A model generated the notes under the pieces. It was given only the letters and a program-made list of their open reading frames with translations. It was not told where the DNA came from and searched no databases. From positions 5,058,378 through 5,122,377 of the forward strand of contig NZ_HG964497.1 of the NCBI RefSeq assembly GCF_000613125.1: a stretch of DNA of 64,000 bases. The letters are read 5' to 3'. The position numbers and the translations under genes are program-made. Every line of letters starts with the position of its first letter. The stretch's first letter is position 1. Shown here in pieces: positions 18,030 through 26,160 of the stretch. This stretch comes from Bacillus sp. EB01. GTDB lineage: Bacteria; Bacillota; Bacilli; Bacillales; Cytobacillaceae.

Positions 18030-18968
18030 ATGAGAAAAATAATAGTAGGTTCCAGACGCAGCAAATTGGCGCTTACCCAGACAAATTGGGTTATCGAGCA
18101 ATTAAAGGAAATTGCGGGGCCATCGTATGAATTTGAAGTGAAGGAAATTGTCACAAAAGGGGACCGAATCCTTGATGTTACGCTCTCAAAAGTGGGTGGC
18201 AAAGGCCTTTTTGTAAAAGAAATCGAACAGGCCATGCTTGATAAAGAAATCGATATGGCCGTTCACAGCATGAAAGATATGCCTGCTGTCCTTCCAGAAG
18301 GTTTGACAATCGGCTGCATCCCGTTCCGTGAAGATCATCGTGATGCTCTAATTTCAAGAGACCACGTGAAATTAATGGACCTTCCTGCAGGTGCGGTTGT
18401 TGGAACAAGCAGCCTGCGCCGCAGCTCGCAGTTGCTTTTAAAGCGGCCGGATCTTGAGATCAAATGGATCCGCGGAAATGTTGATACACGCCTCGAGAAG
18501 CTGAATAACGGCGAATACGATGCTATTATTCTCGCTGCAGCTGGGCTTTCCCGCCTTGGCTGGGCAAAGGAAGTAGTCACTGAATTCATCGATGCCGAAA
18601 CCTGTATTCCGGCTGTTGGCCAGGGTGCATTGTCAATTGAGTGCCGTGAAGATGATACTGAACTGCTCGAGATTTTTGAAAAATTCACCTGTAAAAAGAC
18701 TGCGCTTGCTGTGCGTGCTGAGCGCTCCTTCCTGCAAAAGATGGAAGGCGGCTGCCAGGTGCCAATCGCAGGGTTTGCAACTGCTGAAGAAGACGGAGAA
18801 ATTTCACTTAACGTACTTGTCGCTTCTCCAGATGGCAAAGAAGTCTACAAAGACACAGTTACAGGCACAAACCCAGAAGAGATTGGGGAAAAGGCTGCCA
18901 GCCTCCTGATCGAAAAAGGCGCAAAAGAACTTATTGATAAAGTAAAAGAGGAGCTGGAAAGTGAATGA
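18030..18968 (+). CDS. hemC: Porphobilinogen deaminase (hydroxymethylbilane synthase)
   Basis: Joins four porphobilinogens into hydroxymethylbilane using a dipyrromethane cofactor. The 312-aa product starts [18 protein letters not shown]. It has the Lys/Arg-rich active-site segments [10 protein letters not shown] and [18 protein letters not shown], and the cofactor-bearing Cys242 in GGCQVPIAG. The start has TAGGAGG upstream. It overlaps hemD by ATGA. Confidence 0.97.
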   Translation: MRKIIVGSRRSKLALTQTNWVIEQLKEIAGPSYEFEVKEIVTKGDRILDVTLSKVGGKGLFVKEIEQAMLDKEIDMAVHSMKDMPAVLPEGLTIGCIPFREDHRDALISRDHVKLMDLPAGAVVGTSSLRRSSQLLLKRPDLEIKWIRGNVDTRLEKLNNGEYDAIILAAAGLSRLGWAKEVVTEFIDAETCIPAVGQGALSIECREDDTELLEIFEKFTCKKTALAVRAERSFLQKMEGGCQVPIAGFATAEEDGEISLNVLVASPDGKEVYKDTVTGTNPEEIGEKAASLLIEKGAKELIDKVKEELESE

Positions 18969-19744
18969 TTACCTCGGAGCCCCTGGCAGGTAAACAAGTA
19001 TTGATACCGAGGGGGGCCGGCCAGGCCAAATCATTTTCACGGCTCATTGAAAAGTACGGAGGGATTCCAGTCGAAATCCCTCTTATTTCCTTTAAGCCAA
19101 TTAGCTTGGATGGGAACCTCAAGCAAGTGCTAAATTCACTGGAATCGTATGATTGGATTGTTTTTACAAGCAATACGACCGTCGAAACTTTCCTGTCTTT
19201 CTTCCCGGAAGGATCGCCTGCACACCTCCCAAAGGTTGCCGCAATCGGGGAAAGGACAGGCATTCTTTTGGAGAAAAAAGGTCTTGGACCGCACTTTGTA
19301 CCTTCCAAATACGTTGCGGAGGTTTTCGCCGAAGAGTTCATCGCCCATATTAATCCGGGTTCCCGGGTCCTGATTCCAAAAGGAAATCTGGCAAGGGAAC
19401 TTATTGCGATGACAATCAGGGAAAACGGCTCGTATGCTGATGAAATCGTTGTATATGAAACGTTACTTCCTGAACCGAGCAAACTAAACCTAAAAAAAGC
19501 CCTTTCTGAGGGTGGACTTGATATTCTCATGTTCACTAGCCCTTCGACCGTGAATCATTTTATGGAAGCGGTTGAAGAGTATGGACTTCGGGATGAGGTT
19601 GACCGCTGCATTGTGGCATGTATCGGGCCTGTCACCCATCAGCGGCTGCTTGAATTTGGCTTTACTGTCCATGCGTCGCCGGAGCAGTATACAGTTGCGA
19701 ATATGGTTGAGAGTACCATCGAATATTTGGAAAGCGTTCAATAA
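18965..19744 (+). CDS. hemD: Uroporphyrinogen-III synthase
   Basis: Cyclises and inverts ring D of hydroxymethylbilane to give uroporphyrinogen III. Its 259 aa form the usual two-domain HemD fold. The family is weakly conserved, but [38 protein letters not shown] and [10 protein letters not shown] are typical. It is translationally coupled to hemC (4-base overlap). Confidence 0.94.
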   Translation: MITSEPLAGKQVLIPRGAGQAKSFSRLIEKYGGIPVEIPLISFKPISLDGNLKQVLNSLESYDWIVFTSNTTVETFLSFFPEGSPAHLPKVAAIGERTGILLEKKGLGPHFVPSKYVAEVFAEEFIAHINPGSRVLIPKGNLARELIAMTIRENGSYADEIVVYETLLPEPSKLNLKKALSEGGLDILMFTSPSTVNHFMEAVEEYGLRDEVDRCIVACIGPVTHQRLLEFGFTVHASPEQYTVANMVESTIEYLESVQ

Positions 19745-19807
19745 GCTAGTACAATAGAAAAAGAATACGATTCTGGTTTTACCAGAAATAGTCCGGAGGT
19801 AAGAATT

Positions 19808-20782
19808 ATGGAACTTCAATTTTCACGTCATCGCCGCCTGCGCACTAGCGCGAATATGAGGGCACTTGTCAGGGAAACCCATCTTCATGTCGATGATTTC
19901 ATTTACCCTATGTTCATCATTGAAGGCGAGAATATTAAAAATGAAATTTCCTCAATGCCAGGAGTGTTCCAGGTATCAATGGACCTGCTTGGTGCCGAAA
20001 TTGATGAAGTCGTTGAGCTTGGAATCAAATCGGTCATCCTGTTCGGTGTTCCACAGGATAAGGACGAATGCGGAACCGGAGCATTCCACGACCATGGGAT
20101 TGTCCAGGAAGCAACACGTTTCATTAAAGAACGCCACCCAGAAATGCTAGTTGTAGCGGATACATGCCTGTGTGAGTATACAAGCCATGGCCATTGCGGA
20201 GTTGTTGAAGGAAGCCGGGTCCTGAATGACGAGTCGCTTGAACTGCTTGTCAAAACAGCAGTCAGCCAGGCAAAAGCAGGCGCTGACATCATTGCTCCTT
20301 CCAATATGATGGACGGCTTCGTGGCTGCAATTCGTGCCGGGCTTGATGAAGCTGGCTTCCTTGAAGTTCCGATTATGAGCTACGCTGTTAAATATTCATC
20401 TGCTTTTTACGGGCCATTCCGTGAAGCAGCAGAAAGCACACCGCAATTTGGCGACAGGAAAACCTATCAGATGGACCCTGCCAACCGGATTGAGGCTATG
20501 CGCGAAGCAGAATCCGATGTCCTTGAAGGAGCGGACTTCCTTATCGTCAAGCCGGCTCTGTCTTATCTGGACATTGTCCGCGATGTGAAAAATAACTTCA
20601 ACTTGCCTGTTGTTGCCTACAACGTAAGCGGCGAATATTCGATGGTCAAAGGTGCGGCCCAACAAGGCTGGATCGATGAAAAAGCAATTGTCCTTGAAAT
20701 GCTGACCGGGATGAAACGCGCCGGCGCTGACCTGATCATAACGTACTTTGCCAAAGACGCAGCGAAATGGCTGAAAGAATAG
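19808..20782 (+). CDS. hemB: Delta-aminolevulinic acid dehydratase (porphobilinogen synthase)
   Basis: Condenses two 5-aminolevulinates to porphobilinogen. The 324-aa product has the three-cysteine zinc site [14 protein letters not shown] (Cys120, 122, 130), so it is a zinc-type enzyme, and the two Schiff-base lysines in [14 protein letters not shown] and [10 protein letters not shown]. The start has CCGGAGG upstream. It comes before hemC-type chemistry in the pathway although it lies later in the operon. Confidence 0.97.
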   Translation: MELQFSRHRRLRTSANMRALVRETHLHVDDFIYPMFIIEGENIKNEISSMPGVFQVSMDLLGAEIDEVVELGIKSVILFGVPQDKDECGTGAFHDHGIVQEATRFIKERHPEMLVVADTCLCEYTSHGHCGVVEGSRVLNDESLELLVKTAVSQAKAGADIIAPSNMMDGFVAAIRAGLDEAGFLEVPIMSYAVKYSSAFYGPFREAAESTPQFGDRKTYQMDPANRIEAMREAESDVLEGADFLIVKPALSYLDIVRDVKNNFNLPVVAYNVSGEYSMVKGAAQQGWIDEKAIVLEMLTGMKRAGADLIITYFAKDAAKWLKE

Positions 20783-20823
20783 AAAAGCGGAAGTGCTTAT
20801 TCTACGGGCACTGAAGCTGGACA
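20783..20823 (+). repeat. Dispersed hairpin element, short copy
   Basis: AAAAGCGGAAGTGC and GCACTGAAGCTGGAC surround a 13-base centre. The inner stem is GTGC/GCAC where another copy has GCAC/GTGC, so pairing is kept while sequence changes. It lies between hemB and hemL inside the operon, where it could act in the mRNA. Confidence 0.75.
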
Positions 20824-20864
20824 ATGTAGTGACTATCCTTAAATAGAGAAATGAGGGAACCGTG

Positions 20865-22151
20865 ATGCGCTCTTACGAAAAATCAATTGCAGCTTTTAAA
20901 GAAGCGAAACAACTTTTGCCAGGCGGTGTTAACAGCCCTGTCCGCGCGTTCAAGGCGGTCAATATGGAACCGATCTTCATGGAGCGGGGTAAAGGCTCTA
21001 AAATTTACGATATTGATGGCAATGAATACATCGATTATGTATTATCCTGGGGTCCGCTGATTCTTGGCCATACAAACGATAAAGTCGTTGAAGCAATCAA
21101 GCAAGTTGCTGAGCTTGGTACAAGCTTTGGCGCTCCGACCTTGATGGAAAACGAAGTGGCAAAGCTCGTTATTGACCGTGTTCCTTCCATCGAAATCGTT
21201 CGAATGGTTTCATCCGGAACTGAAGCGACAATGAGCGCTTTGCGCCTAGCACGTGGTTTTACTGGCCGAAACAAGATTCTTAAGTTCGAAGGCTGCTACC
21301 ATGGCCACGGTGACTCCTTGCTGATTAAAGCAGGCTCCGGTGTTGCGACACTTGGGTTGCCTGACAGCCCTGGCGTACCGGAAGGCATTGCAAAGAATAC
21401 AATTACAGTTCCTTACAATGACCTTGAAGCAGTCCGCTATGCGTTTGAACAATTCGGCGAAGACATTGCCGGTTTAATCGTTGAACCGGTTGCAGGCAAT
21501 ATGGGCGTTGTTCCTCCGCTGCCAGGTTTCCTTGAAGGCTTGCGGGAAATCACCACTCAATATGGTTCATTGTTGATTTTTGATGAAGTTATGACTGGAT
21601 TCCGCGTTGACTACAATTGTGCACAGGGGTACTTTGGCGTTACACCAGACTTGACATGCCTTGGCAAGGTTATCGGCGGCGGACTTCCGGTAGGTGCATT
21701 CGGCGGCCGTGCCGACATCATGCAGCAAATCGCGCCAGCCGGCCCAATTTACCAGGCAGGCACTCTGTCCGGCAACCCGCTTGCAATGACTGCAGGTTAT
21801 GCGACCTTGAGCCAGCTGACTCCTGAAACATACAAAGAGTTTGGACGCAAGGCTGATATGCTTGAAAAAGGCCTGAGTGAGGCTGCCGAGAAACATGGCA
21901 TCCCTTACTGCATCAACCGTGCAGGTTCTATGATCGGCATTTTCTTTACAAACGAAAAAGTCACCAACTATGACATTGCCAAGACATCGAACCTTGAATT
22001 CTTCGCGCAATACTACGCGGAAATGGCCAACCAGGGCGTCTTCCTGCCACCATCCCAGTTCGAAGGTCTGTTCCTGTCTACCGCTCACAGCGACGAAGAC
22101 ATCGAAAAGACCATTCAAGCTGCTGAAGTGGCATTTTCGAAGCTAAAATAA
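20865..22151 (+). CDS. hemL: Glutamate-1-semialdehyde 2,1-aminomutase
   Basis: A PLP enzyme that converts glutamate-1-semialdehyde to 5-aminolevulinate. The 428-aa product has [11 protein letters not shown], the phosphate-binding [36 protein letters not shown] and the PLP Lys268 in [14 protein letters not shown] place the start at ATG 20865 rather than the GTG 3 bases before, from GAGGG at 20853. It is the last gene of the hem operon. Confidence 0.97.
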   Translation: MRSYEKSIAAFKEAKQLLPGGVNSPVRAFKAVNMEPIFMERGKGSKIYDIDGNEYIDYVLSWGPLILGHTNDKVVEAIKQVAELGTSFGAPTLMENEVAKLVIDRVPSIEIVRMVSSGTEATMSALRLARGFTGRNKILKFEGCYHGHGDSLLIKAGSGVATLGLPDSPGVPEGIAKNTITVPYNDLEAVRYAFEQFGEDIAGLIVEPVAGNMGVVPPLPGFLEGLREITTQYGSLLIFDEVMTGFRVDYNCAQGYFGVTPDLTCLGKVIGGGLPVGAFGGRADIMQQIAPAGPIYQAGTLSGNPLAMTAGYATLSQLTPETYKEFGRKADMLEKGLSEAAEKHGIPYCINRAGSMIGIFFTNEKVTNYDIAKTSNLEFFAQYYAEMANQGVFLPPSQFEGLFLSTAHSDEDIEKTIQAAEVAFSKLK

Positions 22152-22158
22152 ATTAGTT

Positions 22159-22197
22159 AGGCATTCCCTTTCTTTGGATCGGGGGTGCTTTTTTTAT
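22159..22197 (+). terminator. Terminator after hemL
   Basis: GCATTCCC pairs with GGGGGTGC (two T-G pairs) across 12 bases, followed by TTTTTTTATTTT. Confidence 0.8.
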
Positions 22198-22261
22198 TTT
22201 GGCTGTTGGGTAGGGTGGCTTTTGATTTTAAATTCAGTTTTCAGAATGGAAAACCACACTT

Positions 22262-22530
22262 TTTCACTAGTGAATATTTTTCTGATATAGCTACTGCCGT
22301 GCAGGGGTTAGTTACTGTCAGGCAGGTTTCATATTCTTTTTTACTAGAATATAGTCAACGGTTAGTCATCGGATTTAGTTAGTTTTCACACTCTATCACT
22401 AGCCATTTCCTTTTCTAAAATAGTTACTGCCGTGCAGGGATTAGTTACTGTCAGGTAGGTATCATAAATTATTTAGTTAATTCTAACCACCAAAGCAACA
22501 AATTCGTGACTACTTTTCACTAGCCACAAC
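22262..22530. repeat. Tandem array, two copies of a 132-bp unit plus remnant
   Basis: ACTGCCGTGCAGGG followed by TTAGTTACTGTCAGG occurs twice, 132 bp apart, each preceded by TCACTAG (22264, 22396) with a third TCACTAG at 22517. CTGCC pairs with GGCAG in the first copy and with GGTAG in the second. The first copy begins in the 12-base palindrome TTCACTAGTGAA. No gene lies in 22198-22677. Confidence 0.85.
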
Positions 22531-22677
22531 CCGAAACCTACAACCCCCCCGCACCTCTCAATCCCAATTGTCTTCAATAACAAAATGCACTAAGACGGTT
22601 TTTATCTCTCCATCACAACCTATCCCACTATGACGGAAGGTATTTAACATTTGCCTGGGCCAGACTCCTCGTTTTAA

Positions 22678-22706
22678 TCATAATCGCCCAAAAATTTTCA
22701 TAGAGT
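22678..22706 (+). promoter_or_regulatory. Sigma-E type promoter of spoVID
   Basis: TCATAAT (22678-22684), exactly 14 bases, CATAGAGT (22699-22706), against a sigma-E pattern of KMATATT-N14-CATACAMT. B. subtilis spoVID is a mother-cell sigma-E gene, which agrees. Confidence 0.6.
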
Positions 22707-22755
22707 GTAAGTGACATGGTGATTTTTTACGAAAGAGATGAAAGGAGGAGTCGCT

Positions 22756-24054
22756 TTGTCTCAGGAGAATAAATCGTCTTTGCGATTTACTTTAGAAGAA
22801 TCCTTATGGTTTCGGAAAGGACAGGAAGTCGATGAACTTGTCTCGATTTCGCTGAGCCCGGACATAACAGTCCAGGAGAGCGACGGATACATCAGCATCC
22901 GTGGTGCGCTTGATTTGACAGGAGAATATGAGTGCAACGGGGATGGGCCGCAGGAATATGATGAAGCTGAGCCGGCTCTAAGATATGTCCAGTCCGCAGC
23001 GTGGCGTGAGGAGGGGGTTTGGGAGTTTGCTCACAGGTTCCCCGTTGACATTACCATTCCGGTAAATCGGATTGAAAGCATCTATGATATTGATGTAATT
23101 GTGGATTCATTTGATTATTCTTTTACGGAAAGAAGCTGCATGAAACTGACTGCAGAGCTGATTATTAGCGGCATCTATGCGGGAGAGCCTGAAGTGAAAG
23201 AGGAGCCAGAAGAAATTTTCCTGGAAGCTCAGCTCCGTGAATACGAGACTGAGGAAGAACTCGAAGAAGAATATGCGGCAGAGGAAGAAGAAGAAGAGGA
23301 AGAAGAAGAACAGGAAGACGAGGAGTTGGTTTTTGAAGCGGAAGCCAGAAGAATGCCGGAAGAAAATCCCGATGAACTGGCGACATTCTCTGCATTTCCA
23401 TTCAATCCTTCGTTTGCGTCGTATTGGAATCAAGCACAGTCTGTGGCAGGGAGGGGCGAAATGCAGCCAGGACTGGCTCAGCCATTCCAACAGCCTCTAG
23501 CACAGCCGCCAGTACCTCAACCGCAGGTGCAGCAACAGCCAGGGGCAGCTCAATACCCAGAGGCAACCCAGTACCAAACAGGCGGTCAGCCTGGAGTAAC
23601 CAAGTATCCAGAAGTAAATAATCAACAGGGCTTCCAGCCTGAAGCAGCACATGAACAAGCTCAGCAGCAAGACGTCATATCTAATTCTGAGGATCAGCAG
23701 TCTGCAGTAGACCAGATGGAATCTGAAGGCGCAGCCCAGGTTGAACAGCCTGCCGCTCCGGTAGCGGAAACAGAGGAAGTCGAGCATGAATCGTCATCGT
23801 CTCCACCTGTTCAAAAGAAGAAGGCCAAGAAGAACAGCATGTCACTGACTGAATTTTTTGCCCGCAGGGACGAACAGGAGAGGCATGCAAAGTTGAAGGT
23901 ATGCATAGTCCAAAAAGGCGATTCTCTTGACAGCCTGTCAGACAGGTACAGCGTCTCGGTTCAAAATATACTCCGCTATAACAACCTTGAAATAAACCAG
24001 GATGTCTTTGAAGGGCAAGTGCTTTATATACCTGAAGCATTTGCAAAGAAATAA
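22756..24054 (+). CDS. spoVID: Spore coat morphogenetic protein SpoVID
   Basis: SpoVID is needed for the coat to encase the forespore; it works with SpoIVA and SafA at the forespore surface on the mother-cell side. The 432-aa product has the conserved N-terminal region (FTLEESLWFRKGQEV...SIRGALDLTGEY, res 1-145), a very acidic segment (runs of Glu, about 155-195), a Gln/Pro/Ala-rich linker (230-350) and a C-terminal LysM domain (KVCIVQKGDSLDSLSDRYSV to the end). I use TTG 22756 because AAAGGAGG is 7 bases upstream and the upstream ATG at 22738 precedes that site. Confidence 0.94.
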   Translation: MSQENKSSLRFTLEESLWFRKGQEVDELVSISLSPDITVQESDGYISIRGALDLTGEYECNGDGPQEYDEAEPALRYVQSAAWREEGVWEFAHRFPVDITIPVNRIESIYDIDVIVDSFDYSFTERSCMKLTAELIISGIYAGEPEVKEEPEEIFLEAQLREYETEEELEEEYAAEEEEEEEEEEQEDEELVFEAEARRMPEENPDELATFSAFPFNPSFASYWNQAQSVAGRGEMQPGLAQPFQQPLAQPPVPQPQVQQQPGAAQYPEATQYQTGGQPGVTKYPEVNNQQGFQPEAAHEQAQQQDVISNSEDQQSAVDQMESEGAAQVEQPAAPVAETEEVEHESSSSPPVQKKKAKKNSMSLTEFFARRDEQERHAKLKVCIVQKGDSLDSLSDRYSVSVQNILRYNNLEINQDVFEGQVLYIPEAFAKK

Positions 24055-24064
24055 CTGCAATCTC

Positions 24065-24103
24065 AGTTGAGCGGGCACCATGCTCGCTCACTGTTTTGTT
24101 ATT
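24065..24103 (+). terminator. Hairpin between spoVID and ysxE
   Basis: AGTTGAGCGGGC pairs imperfectly with GCTCGCTCACT, followed by GTTTTGTTATTTT. It may reduce rather than stop transcription into ysxE. Confidence 0.55.
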
Positions 24104-24131
24104 TTACAATCCGGAAGTGAGCTGAATTCCG

Positions 24132-25163
24132 ATGAATGAACAAAACCGGTTGAGGGAATTCGCGCCATTGTTGCAGCAATACGGGATTGAACCTTATTTT
24201 ATAGAGGACTTCGGCAATATCAAAAAAATATACAGCAACAAAGGGTCATTTGCTCTTAAGTCTATCGATGCGCATACAGGGATCGATTTCATCAAGCATG
24301 TCCAGTACCTCTATCAGCGCGGCTATAACAGAATTGTTCCTATCTATCCGGCTCTTGATGGCAGGTATGGAATCTTGTCGGGCCAAAGGCTTTATTATCT
24401 GATGCCATGGCTGCCGAACGAGGCGCAGCAGGCATACAGGGAAAGAAGTATGCAGATGGTCCGCGAACTTGCCCGCCTTCACACTCTTTCTGCACGAGAA
24501 GTAAAGGTGGATAAAGAAGAGCGCTCGGAACATTTTGAAAAAATGACCCTCCATTATGATAAAAATCAGGAGTTCCTGGATGGATTCATTGAAGCTTGCG
24601 AAAAGAGAACCTATATGTCGCCGTTTGAGCTGCAGTTCTGCCTTTATTACAATGAAATCAGCCAGGCGGTGAAATACTCAAAGGAAAAGCTTCAGGAATG
24701 GCAGGAAAAAACTAAGGATGATGAAAAGGCCAGGATGGTCATTGTCCATGGAAAATTAAAGCCGGAGCACTTTGTTTATAACGAGAATGGCTATGGTTAT
24801 TTTATAAACTTTGAAAGAGCTGGCTTAGGTTCGCCTATCCATGATTTACTTCCGTTCATCTCAAAGATGCTCAGGACCACGCCGAAGCAAAATGAAGAGG
24901 CGGTTGCAACGACAACCCACTATTTTAAGTATTTTCCCTTCAAGCCTGACGAGAAGCTGCTTTTTTATAGTTACCTGGCGCATCCGCTTCAAATCACAAG
25001 AGTAGCGGAAGCGTATTTTAACAATGAGAAAGGACGGAACGAGTATGCCTTTTCCAGAAGGCTGCTAAAGGAATATTGGCATTTGAAAAATACCGAATAT
25101 CTTGTCATCCGGCTTGCGGAAATGGACCGCCAGGCGGAGGCACAAAAAGAAGGAGCCCAGTGA
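24132..25163 (+). CDS. ysxE: Spore coat kinase-like protein YsxE
   Basis: A 343-aa member of the CotS/YutH/YsxE family of spore coat proteins with an aminoglycoside-phosphotransferase/protein-kinase-like fold. FALKSI resembles the ATP-lysine strand, VIVHGKLKPEHFVYNENG the catalytic loop, and FINFERAGLGSPIHDL the metal segment. In these two motifs the usual HGD and DFE-type acidic residues are replaced (HGK, NFE), so it may be catalytically dead; B. subtilis YsxE is needed for late coat encasement. It follows spoVID and likely shares its sigma-E transcript. Confidence 0.9.
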   Translation: MNEQNRLREFAPLLQQYGIEPYFIEDFGNIKKIYSNKGSFALKSIDAHTGIDFIKHVQYLYQRGYNRIVPIYPALDGRYGILSGQRLYYLMPWLPNEAQQAYRERSMQMVRELARLHTLSAREVKVDKEERSEHFEKMTLHYDKNQEFLDGFIEACEKRTYMSPFELQFCLYYNEISQAVKYSKEKLQEWQEKTKDDEKARMVIVHGKLKPEHFVYNENGYGYFINFERAGLGSPIHDLLPFISKMLRTTPKQNEEAVATTTHYFKYFPFKPDEKLLFYSYLAHPLQITRVAEAYFNNEKGRNEYAFSRRLLKEYWHLKNTEYLVIRLAEMDRQAEAQKEGAQ

Positions 25164-25185
25164 CCACATCACTTGGCTCCTTAAA
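25151..25185. terminator. Bidirectional hairpin shared by ysxE and the minus-strand gene
   Basis: AGGAGCCCAGTGA pairs with TCACTTGGCTCCT over a 5-base loop (12 of 13 paired). The ysxE stop lies inside it and the convergent gene ends at its edge (25181). The T-run is weak on both strands. Confidence 0.6.
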
Positions 25186-25375
25186 TGATTTCAAGGTATA
25201 AGGCAGTTGCTAGTAAAATTAATCCCGCTAGCAGGAGTACATCAAATGTCGTTGGCAGCAGAATCGTCCGAATTCCTTGAAAGATACAGAATGGGATGCT
25301 GAACTGGGCTGCAACCGCTCTAATTGTCCTCACCCACGGAGGATAAGTATAAATGTTGAATCTTCTCCTTTTCAC
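25181..25375 (-). CDS. Small membrane protein, unknown function
   Basis: 64 aa with the N-terminal basic MKRRRFNIYTYPPWVR, a mildly hydrophobic middle and one clear membrane helix at the C-terminus (DVLLLAGLILLATALYLEII). I prefer the GTG at 25375, because GGGGGAAG precedes it at good spacing; the ATG at 25411 has none. The function is unknown. It points towards ysxE and away from valS. Confidence 0.65.
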   Translation of the reverse strand: MKRRRFNIYTYPPWVRTIRAVAAQFSIPFCIFQGIRTILLPTTFDVLLLAGLILLATALYLEII

Positions 25376-25553
25376 CGCACTTCCCCCTTTTTGCTTAAAA
25401 AAACCACCCAAATTTCTTCAACTGAATACCAGTCGTGGTAAAGCCATACTAATGGAAGTTTCACTTTATAAAGTGTATGATGAGAAAGCTTGATAGGTGA
25501 ATGCCCATTTTCGCAAAAAACGCATGCAATTTAAAAAAATTGGCCATCCTGAT

Positions 25554-25582
25554 TGACGTAAGCTAGGTTTTTTGGATATGAT
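25554..25582 (+). promoter_or_regulatory. Sigma-A promoter of valS leader
   Basis: TTGACG (25554-25559), 17 bases, TATGAT (25577-25582), about 20 bases before the T-box leader. Confidence 0.7.
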
Positions 25583-25605
25583 ATAAAATAAATTAATAAC
25601 TAAAA

Positions 25606-25860
25606 GCAAAGACAGGGAAAAGTACAATGACCCGCATGCTTTCCAGAGAGGGAGACTTACCAGCTGAAAGGTTTCCCAGGCTGCCCATTGGAAAGGTCAC
25701 CCTCGAGCTTCTTCCGCCAACGGCTAGTGCCCAGTAGTGGAAGACGGATCAACTCCGTTAAAAACATGAGAGCCGGCTCTTTTTTATGCCGGAAAAAAGG
25801 TGGTACCGCGAGCGAACTCCATTCGTCCTTTTATTAGGGATGAGTGGAGTTTTTTATTTT
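25606..25860 (+). promoter_or_regulatory. T-box leader controlling valS
   Basis: A tRNA-sensing antitermination leader. Visible parts are AGTA near the base of stem I, the AGAGAGGGAG...GCTGAAAGG distal stem-I segment, a GTC (Val) specifier at 25696-25698 on the 3' side of stem I, the T-box GGTGGTACCGCG at about 25799-25810, and the terminator formed by ACTCCATTCGTCC with GGGATGAGTGGAGT and a T-run. The reading is that uncharged tRNA-Val pairs with GTC and its NCCA end with the T-box bulge, giving readthrough into valS. Confidence 0.93.
25815..25860 (+). terminator. T-box regulated terminator
   Basis: AACTCCATTCGTCC pairs with AGGGATGAGTGGAGTT, then TTTTTATTTT. Its 5' arm is also the 3' part of the antiterminator. 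Confidence 0.9.
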
Positions 25861-25899
25861 GGCTCTGTTTGTATTCATTTTTGATTAACGTAGAGGTGG

Positions 25900-26095
25900 A
25901 GAATTTATTAGAGGGAGAATTTACCGCTATTGTATGCAGGGGGATCCTAAGAAGCAGAAATAAGGGGAGATATTTCCCTTAACCTCTCAAAAGAAGGCAA
26001 AATCCCTGCGTTTTAATTAAATAAGCGGAAAAACTCCCCTTATTAATAGGGAAATATGAATATTTACCGATTTAAAGGTAATTTCTCCCTTTATT
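25900..26095. repeat. Cluster of interleaved inverted repeats before valS
   Basis: GAGGGAGAATTTACC (about 25911-25925) is mirrored by GGTAATTTCTCCC (26077-26089). AATAAGGGGA (25959-25968) is mirrored by TCCCCTTATT (26035-26044). ATATTTCCCTTA (25970-25981) is mirrored by AATAGGGAAATAT (26045-26057). The pairs overlap in an a-b...a'-b' order. No frame or known motif explains them. They lie downstream of the T-box terminator, in the valS mRNA leader. Confidence 0.75.
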
Positions 26096-26160
26096 TTTCA
26101 AACAGAGTGGAATCACCATCAGAGCTATTTTTAATCAGCTTTTTATAAGGAGGAATCAAA

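Noticed and set aside
22185-22382. 65-codon frame after hemL
   Set aside because: It starts inside the terminator T-run and passes through the 132-bp repeat.
25900-26095. MITE with terminal inverted repeats
   Set aside because: Inverted arms are interleaved rather than terminal, and no target-site duplication was found.
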